DNA of 53,658 bases from JAZUOT01 sp045604805. Its GTDB lineage: Bacteria; Bacillota; Clostridia; Oscillospirales; Acutalibacteraceae. The DNA is taken from NCBI GenBank assembly GCA_045604805.1, contig JAZUOT010000047.1, positions 1 through 53,658 on the forward strand, read 5' to 3'. Position numbers and translations under genes: made by a program. Positions 35,900 through 44,429 of the stretch are shown here, one piece after another (position 1 is the first letter of the stretch; the number at the start of each line of letters is the position of its first letter). A model generated the notes under the pieces. That model did no database searches and was not told where the DNA came from. It was given only the letters and a program-made list of their open reading frames with translations.

Positions 35900-36733
35900 T
35901 TATATTTCGGATAAAAACTCCTCAAAACAGATTCCATCTGGTTGAGGTATATTCAGTTCAACTGTGCGGCGTAACGCTTTTGCGATAAAAGATGAGGCAT
36001 GGCAAACCGAATCGACAAGCGACTTTCCTTTTACTGCATCCGCAACGATCATAGACGAGAATACATCTCCTGTACCGGCTCGGCATATTCCTACCTTGTG
36101 TTCTCTGATTACAGCCGGTGGCTTTTCAGCCTCGTAAATATAGTTTTCAAGATCATCTCCGCGCTCAAGACCGGAAACAACAATCTTCTTCGGACCCAAC
36201 TCGCTGATCTTTTCACACAGAGAATACAGTTGTTTTTCATCTATATCAGCCCTATATTCTATCCCTGCAAGAATACAAGCCTCGGTGAGATTTGGTGTTA
36301 GAATGTCTGCATATGTAATAAGTGATTTCATTCGTTCTGCCAAAATCGGAGAGTAGGTGGGATATAGTTTGCCGTTGTCTCCCATCACAGGGTCTATAAC
36401 AATAAAGTTCTCTTTCGTTTTGAATATTTCTAAAAATCGTTTAACGATTTCAATCTGTTCAGGTGATCCGAGAAAACCAGTTAGGATTCCGTCAAAACGC
36501 AAATCGAGTTTTAACCATTCGTCAATATATGCGTTCATATACTCCGTATAATCGGAGCAAAAAAAGCTGTCATATCCCGTATGATTTGAAAATATTGAGG
36601 TTGGCAATGAACAGCACTGCAGCTTCATTGCAGAGATTATCGGAAGCGAAACGGCAAGCGAGCAACGCCCGAAGCCGCAGAAATCATTGATGACTGCAAC
36701 TTTATTTTGACGATTATGCGACACGTTGTCCAC
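35900..36733 (-). CDS. pyridoxal/pyridoxamine kinase on the mobile element
   Basis: A 277-residue ribokinase-fold kinase: NDFCGFGRCSLAVSLPIIS, IVIDPVMGDNGKLYPTYS, and the anion hole CRAGTGDVFSSMIV, where the family's usual G-T-G-D is kept. It is the first gene of the leftward B6 module and diverges from the MocR-type regulator. It parallels the host kinase at 17778-18653 in every motif. GGAGG lies just upstream of the ATG. Confidence 0.87.
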   Translation of the reverse strand: MDNVSHNRQNKVAVINDFCGFGRCSLAVSLPIISAMKLQCCSLPTSIFSNHTGYDSFFCSDYTEYMNAYIDEWLKLDLRFDGILTGFLGSPEQIEIVKRFLEIFKTKENFIVIDPVMGDNGKLYPTYSPILAERMKSLITYADILTPNLTEACILAGIEYRADIDEKQLYSLCEKISELGPKKIVVSGLERGDDLENYIYEAEKPPAVIREHKVGICRAGTGDVFSSMIVADAVKGKSLVDSVCHASSFIAKALRRTVELNIPQPDGICFEEFLSEI

Positions 36734-36760
36734 CCTCCTTGATTTAACATTAATGATATT

Positions 36761-36809
36761 ATATAATTCTTCTGATGATATTGAAATGGTCAGAAAAGGA
36801 GAATTATAT
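36761..36809. promoter_or_regulatory. divergent promoter/operator region of the B6 kinase and MocR genes
   Basis: The 84-base gap has a split inverted repeat: ATATAATTCT-TCTGA (36761-36775) against TCAGA (36790-36794) and AGAATTATAT (36800-36809). A minus-strand TATAAT (36758-36763) serves the kinase. A plus-strand TTGAAA (36781) could serve mocR. The repeat is a candidate MocR binding site. Confidence 0.5.
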
Positions 36810-36817
36810 ATAACCAG

Positions 36818-37912
36818 ATGAAGTATCTAATTGATAATGTGACCGACGTACCCGCTTATCTTCAACTATACAAACAGGTGCGTGATGATATTGTTAAGGG
36901 TATCTATCTCCCTGGCAGCAAGCTGCCATCTAAAAGAATAATTGCTGACGAGATAGGTGTCAGTACTGTGACGATTGAGCACGCCTACGCCTTGCTTTGC
37001 GATGAAGGATATATAGAATCACGGGAACGTAGCGGCTATTTCGTTATCTTCCGTGCTGACGATGGTTTTGTAGCTTCTGCAGCCGAAGAAAGGCATCCGA
37101 TACACTACACTCATCACCACGAAAATCCGACCACCATTGAATTCCCGTTTTCAGTTCTCGCTAAAACGATGCGTAAGGTGATAAGCGATTTGGGCGAATC
37201 AATTCTTGACCGTTCACCAAACGCAGGATGCACAGAGCTTCGTGAGGCGATTAGCCGCTACCTTGCCAGAAGCAGAGGAATCTATGCAGAACCGAAGCAA
37301 ATAATTATCGGCTCCGGCTCGGAATATCTGTACAATCTGATTGTAGGTCTGTTGGGAAGAAACATGGTGTATGCTATTGAAGCACCTTCTTATAAAAAAA
37401 TTGAACAGGTATACAACTCTTCCGGTGTAAAACTTGAAAAACTGCACCTCGGCCACGACGGTATCGATTCGGTTGCGCTCCAAAATTGCCACGCTGACGT
37501 ACTGCATATTTCCCCCTATCGAAGCTATCCCAGCGGAGTCACGGCTTCCGCATCCAAAAGACACGAATATTTACGCTGGGCAGGACAATGCGAAAGGTTT
37601 ATTATAGAAGATGATTTTGAATCGGAATTCTCACTTTCTCAAAAACCGGAGGAAACATTATTTTCACATACATCTGCTGACAATGTAATTTATATGAATA
37701 CCTTTTCAATGACCGTCTCTCCGTCCTTTCGTGTCGGATATATGGTGTTGCCAAAGCACCTTGTTTCAGCGTTTGATGATCGATTAGGGTTCTACTCATG
37801 CACGGTTCCGACTTGCATTCAGTTCGTGTTAGCTGAACTTATCTCCAACGGTGATTTCGAACGGCATATCAACCGTGTTAGACGGGCAAAACGCAAAGAA
37901 CTGAATAAATAA
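36818..37912 (+). CDS. MocR/PdxR-type regulator lacking the PLP lysine and C-terminally shortened
   Basis: The N-terminus is a GntR winged helix (about 10-75; LPSKRIIADEIGVSTVTIEHAY). Then comes an aminotransferase fold I domain with GSGSEYLYNLIVGLLG and the PLP-contacting IIEDDFESEF. Where the family has S-K-T in TFSKT, this protein has NTFSMTVSPSFRVGY: the PLP-binding lysine is Met at about residue 298. It ends at 364 residues, roughly 100 short of the usual 460-480. In the family, PLP binding controls B6 genes. It is divergent from the kinase operon, so it is the likely local regulator with a changed or lost ligand response. Confidence 0.85.
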   Translation: MKYLIDNVTDVPAYLQLYKQVRDDIVKGIYLPGSKLPSKRIIADEIGVSTVTIEHAYALLCDEGYIESRERSGYFVIFRADDGFVASAAEERHPIHYTHHHENPTTIEFPFSVLAKTMRKVISDLGESILDRSPNAGCTELREAISRYLARSRGIYAEPKQIIIGSGSEYLYNLIVGLLGRNMVYAIEAPSYKKIEQVYNSSGVKLEKLHLGHDGIDSVALQNCHADVLHISPYRSYPSGVTASASKRHEYLRWAGQCERFIIEDDFESEFSLSQKPEETLFSHTSADNVIYMNTFSMTVSPSFRVGYMVLPKHLVSAFDDRLGFYSCTVPTCIQFVLAELISNGDFERHINRVRRAKRKELNK

Positions 37913-37916
37913 CAGA

Positions 37917-37947
37917 AAGGTGTCGCTTCACACAAAAGCGACACCTT
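37917..37947. terminator. bidirectional terminator between mocR and thiN
   Basis: A perfect 12-bp stem AAGGTGTCGCTT/AAGCGACACCTT with a seven-base loop, between convergent genes; plus-strand tail GATTTTAT. Confidence 0.8.
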
Positions 37948-37951
37948 GATT

Positions 37952-38578
37952 TTATACTCTGTCTTTTATAAGGAGCAGTTTTCCTTCTTTGACCGTGATC
38001 TTTGCGTTCTTTCCCGGTGTTACCTCATTACTCACACCATACTGATACTCGCAGGTGATCTCGGCATTATTAAGAGGATATTTTGCGTTTTCAATGGTGA
38101 TGCCTTTGGCAATGCCGGAGATATTCAGCAAAGAGAAGAACGCATACTGATCGCAGACGTAAACTGGCTCGTTAGAGACGATCTCCATTTCCGAGTAATC
38201 GTCAACGATTGTAGCTTTCTTACCGAGCGAATCGAGGTACAGCAGGATAGAGACATTACCAAGAGTGTGGTCAAGTCTTGCTCCGACAACACCGATCAAA
38301 AGAAAGTCCTCGAAACCTCTTTTGATTGCTTCTTTGACGGCAAACACGGTATCAGTATCGTCTTTTTCACAAGGAAGGATGATGGTCTCTACATCAAGGC
38401 GGGGATTCTCGTGGGAATCGAAATCACCGACGATCAGACTCGGCTTTGCTTGCAGTTGCTCCAAATGTTTCAAACCACTATCACAGAAAACTACATAGTC
38501 ATCAGCACATAGCTTTTCACGGATGAATCCGTAATTTTTTATGTCCGCACCGCCTACAATGACGCAACGCTCCATCAT
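37952..38578 (-). CDS. thiN: thiamine diphosphokinase (element copy)
   Basis: Makes TPP directly from thiamine. The 208-residue protein has VGGADIKNYG, the catalytic VGDFDSHENP and EKDDTDTVFAVKEAI, and VVGARLDHTLGN. The C-terminal thiamine site includes CDQYAFFSLLNISG. It is the last gene of the thiamine operon, overlapping the thiY stop by one base. The host copy at 27842-28489 is only distantly similar. Confidence 0.93.
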   Translation of the reverse strand: MMERCVIVGGADIKNYGFIREKLCADDYVVFCDSGLKHLEQLQAKPSLIVGDFDSHENPRLDVETIILPCEKDDTDTVFAVKEAIKRGFEDFLLIGVVGARLDHTLGNVSILLYLDSLGKKATIVDDYSEMEIVSNEPVYVCDQYAFFSLLNISGIAKGITIENAKYPLNNAEITCEYQYGVSNEVTPGKNAKITVKEGKLLLIKDRV

Positions 38579-39576
38579 TAGTACTCCAGATTGATGCGAA
38601 CTTCATCCAGAGCGACCGTTTCAGAAATGAGGCCCTGTTCCAGCATCCAGTCAATGTTTTCCTGCCAGCATTCATCAGACTGGGACAGGAAGGCAGCGTC
38701 TGCGGTTTCCATCATGGGAAGCAAAACTTCCACGCTCTTCCGTTCCACCGTCTCAGACAGAGGGAAGTTTTCTTCGTTCTGATTAGCAAGCAGGATCTGC
38801 AGAGCTTCTTCCGGATTTGCTTTCATATCTGCAAAGCCCTTTGCAGATGCCCGCAGAAAAGCTTTGAGGGTTTCGCTGTCATTTTCGATCGCATTGTCAT
38901 TAGCCAGGAACACACCTTCATAATAGGTAGGTACACCATATTCGTCCAGATCGAACCAGTTCACGGAGAAGCCTTCCTCCTCTATCTGGGGAACCTCATG
39001 GTTGACGAGACAGCCGATGGTGGCATCCACATTTCCAGTAGTCATAGAACTCATCAGATCAAAGCCGACATCAATCATGGTCACATCACTATAGTCAGCA
39101 CCTACATAATTCATGACACTTCGGATCAGCGCCTCGGACAACTCTGTACCGGCGTAACCAATGGTCTTGCCAACCAGATCCTCGGCGGTGGTAATATTCT
39201 TTTCCTTCAGAGACAGCACAATATTCAGCGGTCCCTGTACTACAGCACCAATAGACTTCACAGGAACATTCTGCTTTGTGCGGGCCTGAATAACATCCTG
39301 CTGATAGTACAGGCCAATGTCCGCCTGTCCGGCAGCAACAAGAGAAATGGCATCATTAGAGTTGGAGGGGAACTGGATGTTCACCTTCAATCCCTCTTCT
39401 TCATAGTATCCCTTCTCAATGGCCACATACATAAAGGCGTGCAGAGCGTTGGGATACCAGTCCAGCACTACGTCGAGTTCTTTTAATTCGTTAGAATTTC
39501 CGTTGTTATTATTTGTACTGCATCCGCAAAGCAGAAGCACACAAACCAATAGAATAGATAATATACGCTTCATCAT
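38578..39576 (-). CDS. thiY: ThiY-like substrate-binding lipoprotein for thiamine pyrimidine precursors
   Basis: A 332-residue NMT1/ThiY-type binding protein. The signal peptide ends at the lipobox VLLLCGCS, so it is tethered to the outer face of the membrane. The mature part opens VVLDWYPNALHAFMYVA, the pyrimidine-contacting region of ThiY and THI5 proteins, and has the GKTIGYAGTELSEAL hinge. With ThiX and ThiZ it would import N-formyl-aminopyrimidine for TenA to hydrolyse. ATG at 39576 or 39573 follows AGAGAGG. Confidence 0.9.
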   Translation of the reverse strand: MMKRILSILLVCVLLLCGCSTNNNNGNSNELKELDVVLDWYPNALHAFMYVAIEKGYYEEEGLKVNIQFPSNSNDAISLVAAGQADIGLYYQQDVIQARTKQNVPVKSIGAVVQGPLNIVLSLKEKNITTAEDLVGKTIGYAGTELSEALIRSVMNYVGADYSDVTMIDVGFDLMSSMTTGNVDATIGCLVNHEVPQIEEEGFSVNWFDLDEYGVPTYYEGVFLANDNAIENDSETLKAFLRASAKGFADMKANPEEALQILLANQNEENFPLSETVERKSVEVLLPMMETADAAFLSQSDECWQENIDWMLEQGLISETVALDEVRINLEY

Positions 39577-39588
39577 GATAACCTCTCT

Positions 39589-40344
39589 TTAGAATTCTCC
39601 CCGCCAACGAACCACTTTTTTCTCCAACAGTGCCACAATCGCCACAGCCAGCATCGCAACTGCAGAAAGCAGTACGATAGGCGCAAAGACACCTGCGCCA
39701 TCCAACTGCGTCATCATTCGCCGTGAGAAATAACCCAGACCACTTTGTGCACCCAGCCATTCACCGATGGCAGCACCAATGATGCTCATAGGTATGGCCA
39801 TTTTGATGGCGGAGAAAAAGTATGGAAGTGTACAAGGGACTTTGATTTTGAAAAATATGTCCCATTTTGTTGCGCCGTAAGTCAGCAGCAGTTCCGCCAT
39901 TTCCACTTTTGCAGATTGCAAACCATCATACACCGTGATGGTGATGGGGAAAAATGTGATGAGTACCGTCACCAGCACCTTGCTCCAAATACCGTAGCCA
40001 AACCAAAGCACAAATAACGGCGCAATGGCAGTGGTCGGGATCGTCTGGGATGCCACAACAATCGGATACACGGCTTTCCGGAAAAACGGACTGGCATCCA
40101 TCAGCACAGCAAGGCCCAGGCCAAGCACCAGCGAGATAAGCAATCCCACAAGTGTGACCAGCATGGTAGCGGGAAGATGTACGGTAAACAACACGATGCG
40201 CAGTTCCCATAGCTTTTTAAGTATCTGAATAGGAGTAGGCAGAATATAGGCGGCATTGACCTTCATCGCCCCAAGCTGCCACAGCATCAGAAGGGAAAAC
40301 AGAAAGATCAGTGTGGGCAGATTGCCCTTGCAGGCTTTTTTCAT
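39589..40344 (-). CDS. thiX: ABC transporter permease ThiX
   Basis: A 251-residue permease with six membrane helices. The cytoplasmic EAA-like loop is LLTYGATKWDIFFKIKVPCT. It belongs to the family shared by nitrate, taurine and ThiX permeases; linkage to ThiY, ThiZ and TenA indicates the pyrimidine substrate. Overlaps thiZ by four bases. Confidence 0.9.
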   Translation of the reverse strand: MKKACKGNLPTLIFLFSLLMLWQLGAMKVNAAYILPTPIQILKKLWELRIVLFTVHLPATMLVTLVGLLISLVLGLGLAVLMDASPFFRKAVYPIVVASQTIPTTAIAPLFVLWFGYGIWSKVLVTVLITFFPITITVYDGLQSAKVEMAELLLTYGATKWDIFFKIKVPCTLPYFFSAIKMAIPMSIIGAAIGEWLGAQSGLGYFSRRMMTQLDGAGVFAPIVLLSAVAMLAVAIVALLEKKVVRWRGEF

Positions 40345-41102
40345 ACGACCACCTGCTTTCTCAGCATGTCCACCAACTGCTCCCGCAGTTCCACGATTTC
40401 TGGGCGAGTTAAGTCCTGCCGGGTGCGTGGATATTTCATCGGAACAGGAATCTCCCGTAACGAGTGGATCGGTGTTTCTTCAACTACCAGCACACTGGAG
40501 GACAGGAATACAGCTTCTTCCACATCGTGGGTGATGAACAGGATTGTTTTCTTATGGCGCTGCCACTGATCCAGAAGCCACTCCTGCATGGAAATACGAG
40601 TCAGGAAGTCCAGTGCAGAAAAAGGCTCGTCCAACAACAGCAGGTCACTGCCGGTGAGCATAGTGCGGGCAAATGCGGCTCGCTGGCGCATACCACCAGA
40701 GAGTTCGTCCGGACGCTTATCTCTGCAGCCGTCCAAACCTACATCTGCTAAAGCTGCATCGATCAGTTCCCGTTGCTCTGCCTTTGAATATTTTCGCTGG
40801 ATTTCCAATGGAAGTGCCAGATTTTCACCGATTGTTCTCCATGGGAACAACATATCCTTTTGGGGCATATAGCCACAATAGTGGTTTTGCCCTGTGATGG
40901 GATTCCCGTTGACACAGATGTTGCCGGTCTTTGGTTGCAGCAGACCATTGGTCATGCGGAAAATGGTGCTCTTGCCGCAGCCGCTGATGCCGATGATACA
41001 GTGAAAGGAACCCGGTTCTACCGAAAGGGAAAGCCGGTCGATGATATCAAAATCCTCGCTGGGGTACTGGTAGGAAACGTTGTCAAAACTCAGAATACTC
41101 AT
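40341..41102 (-). CDS. thiZ: ABC transporter ATPase ThiZ
   Basis: The energy unit for ThiXY. Walker A is IIGISGCGKST, the signature LSGGMRQRAAFAR, Walker B DLLLLDEPFSALD and the switch histidine is in FITHDVEEA. I chose the ATG at 41102, which overlaps the tenA stop as ATGA; an ATG at 41117 would add five residues. Confidence 0.9.
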   Translation of the reverse strand: MSILSFDNVSYQYPSEDFDIIDRLSLSVEPGSFHCIIGISGCGKSTIFRMTNGLLQPKTGNICVNGNPITGQNHYCGYMPQKDMLFPWRTIGENLALPLEIQRKYSKAEQRELIDAALADVGLDGCRDKRPDELSGGMRQRAAFARTMLTGSDLLLLDEPFSALDFLTRISMQEWLLDQWQRHKKTILFITHDVEEAVFLSSSVLVVEETPIHSLREIPVPMKYPRTRQDLTRPEIVELREQLVDMLRKQVVV

Positions 41103-41764
41103 GTCCACATTTCCCAAGACATATCCCAGAAGCCAAGCTCGTAACGGCTGCAGTTAACAAAGACCTCTGTCAGATATGCAATTTGCTCCTCGGTGGCATT
41201 TGCCGCCAGAGAATCCATGAGTTCAATCAAAGCCTGGTTTGTGGCAGCATATTCCTCAGAAGAATAGCCCTGAATCCATTCTCCGTAGAAAGGGTGTTCC
41301 GCTGCACCTGGGATAGTGGCAAGCGCCTGTCCGATCTCAGCATAGCTCCAGGAGCAGGCGAGAATAGAGGCGACGATCTCCATGGGACTACCGGAGCTTG
41401 CAACAGATAGCATATAGTTGGTGTAAGAGAGGTTATCGAGGGCAGGTTTCACCGCAAACACCTGCTCCTCTGTAATGCCAAGACGTTTCATGTATGCACG
41501 GTGAATCTTCATTTCACCGCCCAGAATGGCATCCACATTGGCGGCAAAGATACGCATCAGTTCGGGATCTCGTGCTTTGACTACCCCCAGAGCAAAAACA
41601 CGGGCATAGTCAAAGAGATAGAGATAGTCCTGCAGCATAAAATGCTGGAACTTCTCTACGGCAAGCGTACCATCACCAATGCCGGTGACAAAGGGATGCT
41701 TCAGGCAAGCTTCCCAAATGGAAGCTGCCGCATCATGAAGGCGGTAAGATACAGAATTAGTCAT
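41099..41764 (-). CDS. tenA: aminopyrimidine aminohydrolase / thiaminase II TenA
   Basis: TenA hydrolyses aminomethylpyrimidine from degraded thiamine to HMP. The 221-residue all-helical protein has HPFVTGIGDGTL near the N-terminus, the catalytic cysteine in ASILACSWSYAEIG, and the DSLAANATEEQ C-terminal helix. It lies between thiD, which phosphorylates its product, and the transporter for its substrate. Confidence 0.93.
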   Translation of the reverse strand: MTNSVSYRLHDAAASIWEACLKHPFVTGIGDGTLAVEKFQHFMLQDYLYLFDYARVFALGVVKARDPELMRIFAANVDAILGGEMKIHRAYMKRLGITEEQVFAVKPALDNLSYTNYMLSVASSGSPMEIVASILACSWSYAEIGQALATIPGAAEHPFYGEWIQGYSSEEYAATNQALIELMDSLAANATEEQIAYLTEVFVNCSRYELGFWDMSWEMWT

Positions 41765-41765
41765 A

Positions 41766-42578
41766 TCACTTCGCCTCCTTCATGTAATCACTATTCAGGT
41801 CAAACAGGTGGTTCATCGGACCGGAGCCTTTTCCCAAATCAAGCATTGCCGCCAAAGCACCGGAGATATAATCTTTTGCTCTCTGTACAGATTCAGCGAG
41901 AGTAAATCCCTTGGCAAGATTGGATGCGATGGCACTGGAAAGAGTACATCCTGTACCATGGGTGTTGGGATTGTCAATACGCTTGCCCTCAAACCAAACA
42001 AGTTCTCCGTTTGCGTAAAGCAGATCGTTTGCATCGTTGATGCTGTGACCGCCTTTCAGCAAAACTGCACAATGATAGTTGTCTCCGATTTGCTTTGCAG
42101 CAGTCACCATGTTCTCTTTCGTTTCAATGGTCAGATCAGAGAGAACCTGGGCTTCTGGGATGTTTGGTGTCACGAGGATAGCAAGAGGCAGCAATTCTTC
42201 GATAAGGGTCTGTACTGCATCGTTTTTCATCAGAGCAGAACCAGAGGTCGCCACCATCACAGGGTCAATGACCACATTCTTTGCATCGTAATATCTCAGC
42301 CTGTCCGCAATCACACGGATCAGCTCGCTGGATGCTACCATGCCGATCTTCACGGCATCGGGATAGATGTCCTCGAATACCGCATCAATTTGTTGTTTCA
42401 AGAAATCCGGTGTTGATTCTTGAATTGCTCTCACGCCGGTTGTGTTCTGCGCAGTCAGTGCTGTAATTGCACTCATGGCATAAACACCATTCATGGTCAT
42501 TGTTTTCATGTCTGCCTGAATACCGGCGCCTCCACTGCAGTCACTTCCTGCAATGGTCAATGCTGTTTTCATTTTCAT
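41766..42578 (-). CDS. thiD: hydroxymethylpyrimidine (phospho)kinase ThiD
   Basis: Phosphorylates HMP twice to HMP-PP. A ribokinase-fold protein of 270 residues with TIAGSDCSGGAGIQADMKT, VIDPVMVATSG, LLKGGHS and the anion hole NTHGTGCTLSSAIASNLA. I chose ATG 42578 because AAAGGAG lies seven bases upstream; an ATG at 42623 adds 15 unlikely residues. Confidence 0.94.
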   Translation of the reverse strand: MKMKTALTIAGSDCSGGAGIQADMKTMTMNGVYAMSAITALTAQNTTGVRAIQESTPDFLKQQIDAVFEDIYPDAVKIGMVASSELIRVIADRLRYYDAKNVVIDPVMVATSGSALMKNDAVQTLIEELLPLAILVTPNIPEAQVLSDLTIETKENMVTAAKQIGDNYHCAVLLKGGHSINDANDLLYANGELVWFEGKRIDNPNTHGTGCTLSSAIASNLAKGFTLAESVQRAKDYISGALAAMLDLGKGSGPMNHLFDLNSDYMKEAK

Positions 42579-42615
42579 AGTTTTACTCCTTTCGTTTTTC
42601 AGCATCGTTTTATAT

Positions 42616-42648
42616 AGCGGCATAAGGTGGTGCCCCCAATCTGCCGCT
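42616..42648. other. hairpin between thiD and the upstream gene
   Basis: A perfect seven-bp outer stem AGCGGCA/TGCCGCT with an inner GGTG/CACC element and an eight-T run on the plus-strand side. It may process or tune the intercistronic mRNA. Confidence 0.4.
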
Positions 42649-42656
42649 TGTTTTTT

Positions 42657-43088
42657 TCAATCTCCACTATTGCAATATGAACGCACAGATTCCAACAAAC
42701 TCATATCTACCTCATAGATACCGCTATAGGGAATCTCAACATATGCTTGTCCTTCGCTGTTGTAGATAAAGGAATGGTATTCTTTATCGTTTGTGCGAAT
42801 TACGATTTTATAATAATCTGCGGTTGTCGGTGTATCATTTAAGGATTGCCTTCGTGTAGGTTTGGCGTTTTGGATACTTTGAATAAGTCCATCGTATTGA
42901 GATTTATCCACACAATGAGGCACATCTATCATGTTAGCAGACACACCAATCGAGACAATTGTTTCTTTGCCGGGAGGGTTGATTGGAGCAGCCTTAGGAA
43001 AAAGTGAGTTATAAAAACTCATCGCACAAATAGCTATAAACAAACACGCTGTTATACCAACCACAAACAGAATCGTTAGTTTTCTCAA
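42657..43088 (-). CDS. membrane-anchored extracytoplasmic protein of unknown function (possibly DUF5301)
   Basis: A 143-residue protein with one N-terminal membrane helix (about 5-25) and an exported domain of about 115 residues rich in beta-strand residues (YYKIVIRTNDKEYHSFIY, YVEIPYSGIYEVD). It resembles clostridial DUF5301 proteins, from memory. It sits inside the thiamine operon but has no evident link to thiamine chemistry. It may be a passenger gene. Confidence 0.55.
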   Translation of the reverse strand: MRKLTILFVVGITACLFIAICAMSFYNSLFPKAAPINPPGKETIVSIGVSANMIDVPHCVDKSQYDGLIQSIQNAKPTRRQSLNDTPTTADYYKIVIRTNDKEYHSFIYNSEGQAYVEIPYSGIYEVDMSLLESVRSYCNSGD

Positions 43089-43122
43089 ACATCTACCTCC
43101 TTCTTAAAATATGGGTTATGAA

Positions 43123-43782
43123 TTAAACAGAAATGAGATGCCAAAATTCCTCTGTATGTTCAAAATCCGTAATATAGCAATCCGCCAGATCATGAATTTC
43201 AGCCTGTCGTTTTTCACTATCATCGAATACAGCTAATACTGTAAATCCATCAGCTTTTGCAGTCTGAACAGCATGGATTGCATCCTCAAATACAACGGTT
43301 GTACTACGATCAGAGCTAAAATGATCCATAGCTTTTTGGAAAATGACAGGCTCATCCTTGCCATGTCCAACCTCACTGCAAGTGAAGATCGCATCAAAAT
43401 AGTGTTCCATTCCACATCTGCTGAGAGCGGCTTCTATTTGGTATCGGTCAGATGCCGTCGCAATACACATCGGGATTTCAGCTTTTTTCATACGTTCCAG
43501 AAAATCGACAACACCTGGCTTCGGTAAAACCTCGTGGATATAAAAATGCTCGATGGTCTGATTGATGCCTGTCATAATTTGCTCTACAGGAAGAGACAGG
43601 CCATATTCTTTCTGGAAGTAGCAAGCAGACTGATAAAGGCTCAATGCTCTGACATCTTCACGCATGGATGGCCTTGGCTCTTTTCCAAGGGAACGGAGAT
43701 AGATTTCACCGACACTATCCCAAATGAACATGGAATCAAAGAGTGTTCCGTCAAAGTCGAAGATCGCACACTTTATCTTCAT
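43123..43782 (-). CDS. HAD-family phosphatase, candidate thiamine-monophosphate phosphatase
   Basis: A 219-residue beta-phosphoglucomutase/phosphoglycolate-phosphatase-like HAD protein. Motif I is FDFDGTLFDS, motif II CIATASDRY, motif III lysine GKDEPVIFQKA, motif IV VFEDAIHAVQ. It is coupled to thiE by a four-base overlap. ThiE yields TMP, ThiN needs free thiamine, and no thiL is in the operon, so this enzyme may dephosphorylate TMP. That role is inferred from context only. Confidence 0.8.
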   Translation of the reverse strand: MKIKCAIFDFDGTLFDSMFIWDSVGEIYLRSLGKEPRPSMREDVRALSLYQSACYFQKEYGLSLPVEQIMTGINQTIEHFYIHEVLPKPGVVDFLERMKKAEIPMCIATASDRYQIEAALSRCGMEHYFDAIFTCSEVGHGKDEPVIFQKAMDHFSSDRSTTVVFEDAIHAVQTAKADGFTVLAVFDDSEKRQAEIHDLADCYITDFEHTEEFWHLISV

Positions 43783-44429
43783 GCGTTCACCATCTCTTCC
43801 GACAGCTTACGAAGAAGACGGCACTCGCTTTCAATGTCATCAGCTGCGAAAATGGCGCTGACCAAGGCCACACCATCTACACCGGTACTGGCAAGCTGAG
43901 ATATGTTAGATTTACCAATGCCACCGATGGCAACAACTGGAATATCAACGGCGGCGCAAATATCACGAAGGGTTTCTTTCGGCAGGACATTTACATCTGT
44001 TTTGGTAGAAGTAGAGAACATAGCACCTACACCAAGACAGTCTGCACCGTTTCTGACAGCTTCCAGAGCTTCTTCCACAGAATGTACGGAAACACCGATA
44101 ATCATATCGTCTCCAACTCTCTGACGAACCTGTGCAGCTTCCATGTCCTCCTGTCCAACATGAATGCCATCGGCATGACACTTGATAGCAATTTCTACAT
44201 TGTCATTGATGAAGAACGGAACTCTGTACTGTTTACACAGGGCAGAGATCTCGATGGCTTCATTCAGAAAAGCTTCGTCATCCAGTTCCTTTTCACGAAG
44301 CTGAACACACGTTGCGCCGCCTTTCAGAGCAGACTCAACCTGTTCATACAAACTTTGTTTGCCTACCCATGCTCTGTCAGTTACAGCGTAGAGCAGCATT
44401 GCTTTTTTATCGCACTTCATAGTTCGCAC
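43779..44429 (-). CDS. thiE: thiamine-phosphate synthase ThiE
   Basis: Joins HMP-PP and thiazole phosphate to TMP. The 216-residue TIM barrel shows CVQLREKELDDEAF, FFINDNVEIAIKCHADGIHVGQED, IIGVSVHSVEEA and GVGAMFSTSTKTDV. It overlaps thiM by 23 bases and the HAD gene by four. Confidence 0.95.
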   Translation of the reverse strand: MRTMKCDKKAMLLYAVTDRAWVGKQSLYEQVESALKGGATCVQLREKELDDEAFLNEAIEISALCKQYRVPFFINDNVEIAIKCHADGIHVGQEDMEAAQVRQRVGDDMIIGVSVHSVEEALEAVRNGADCLGVGAMFSTSTKTDVNVLPKETLRDICAAVDIPVVAIGGIGKSNISQLASTGVDGVALVSAIFAADDIESECRLLRKLSEEMVNA

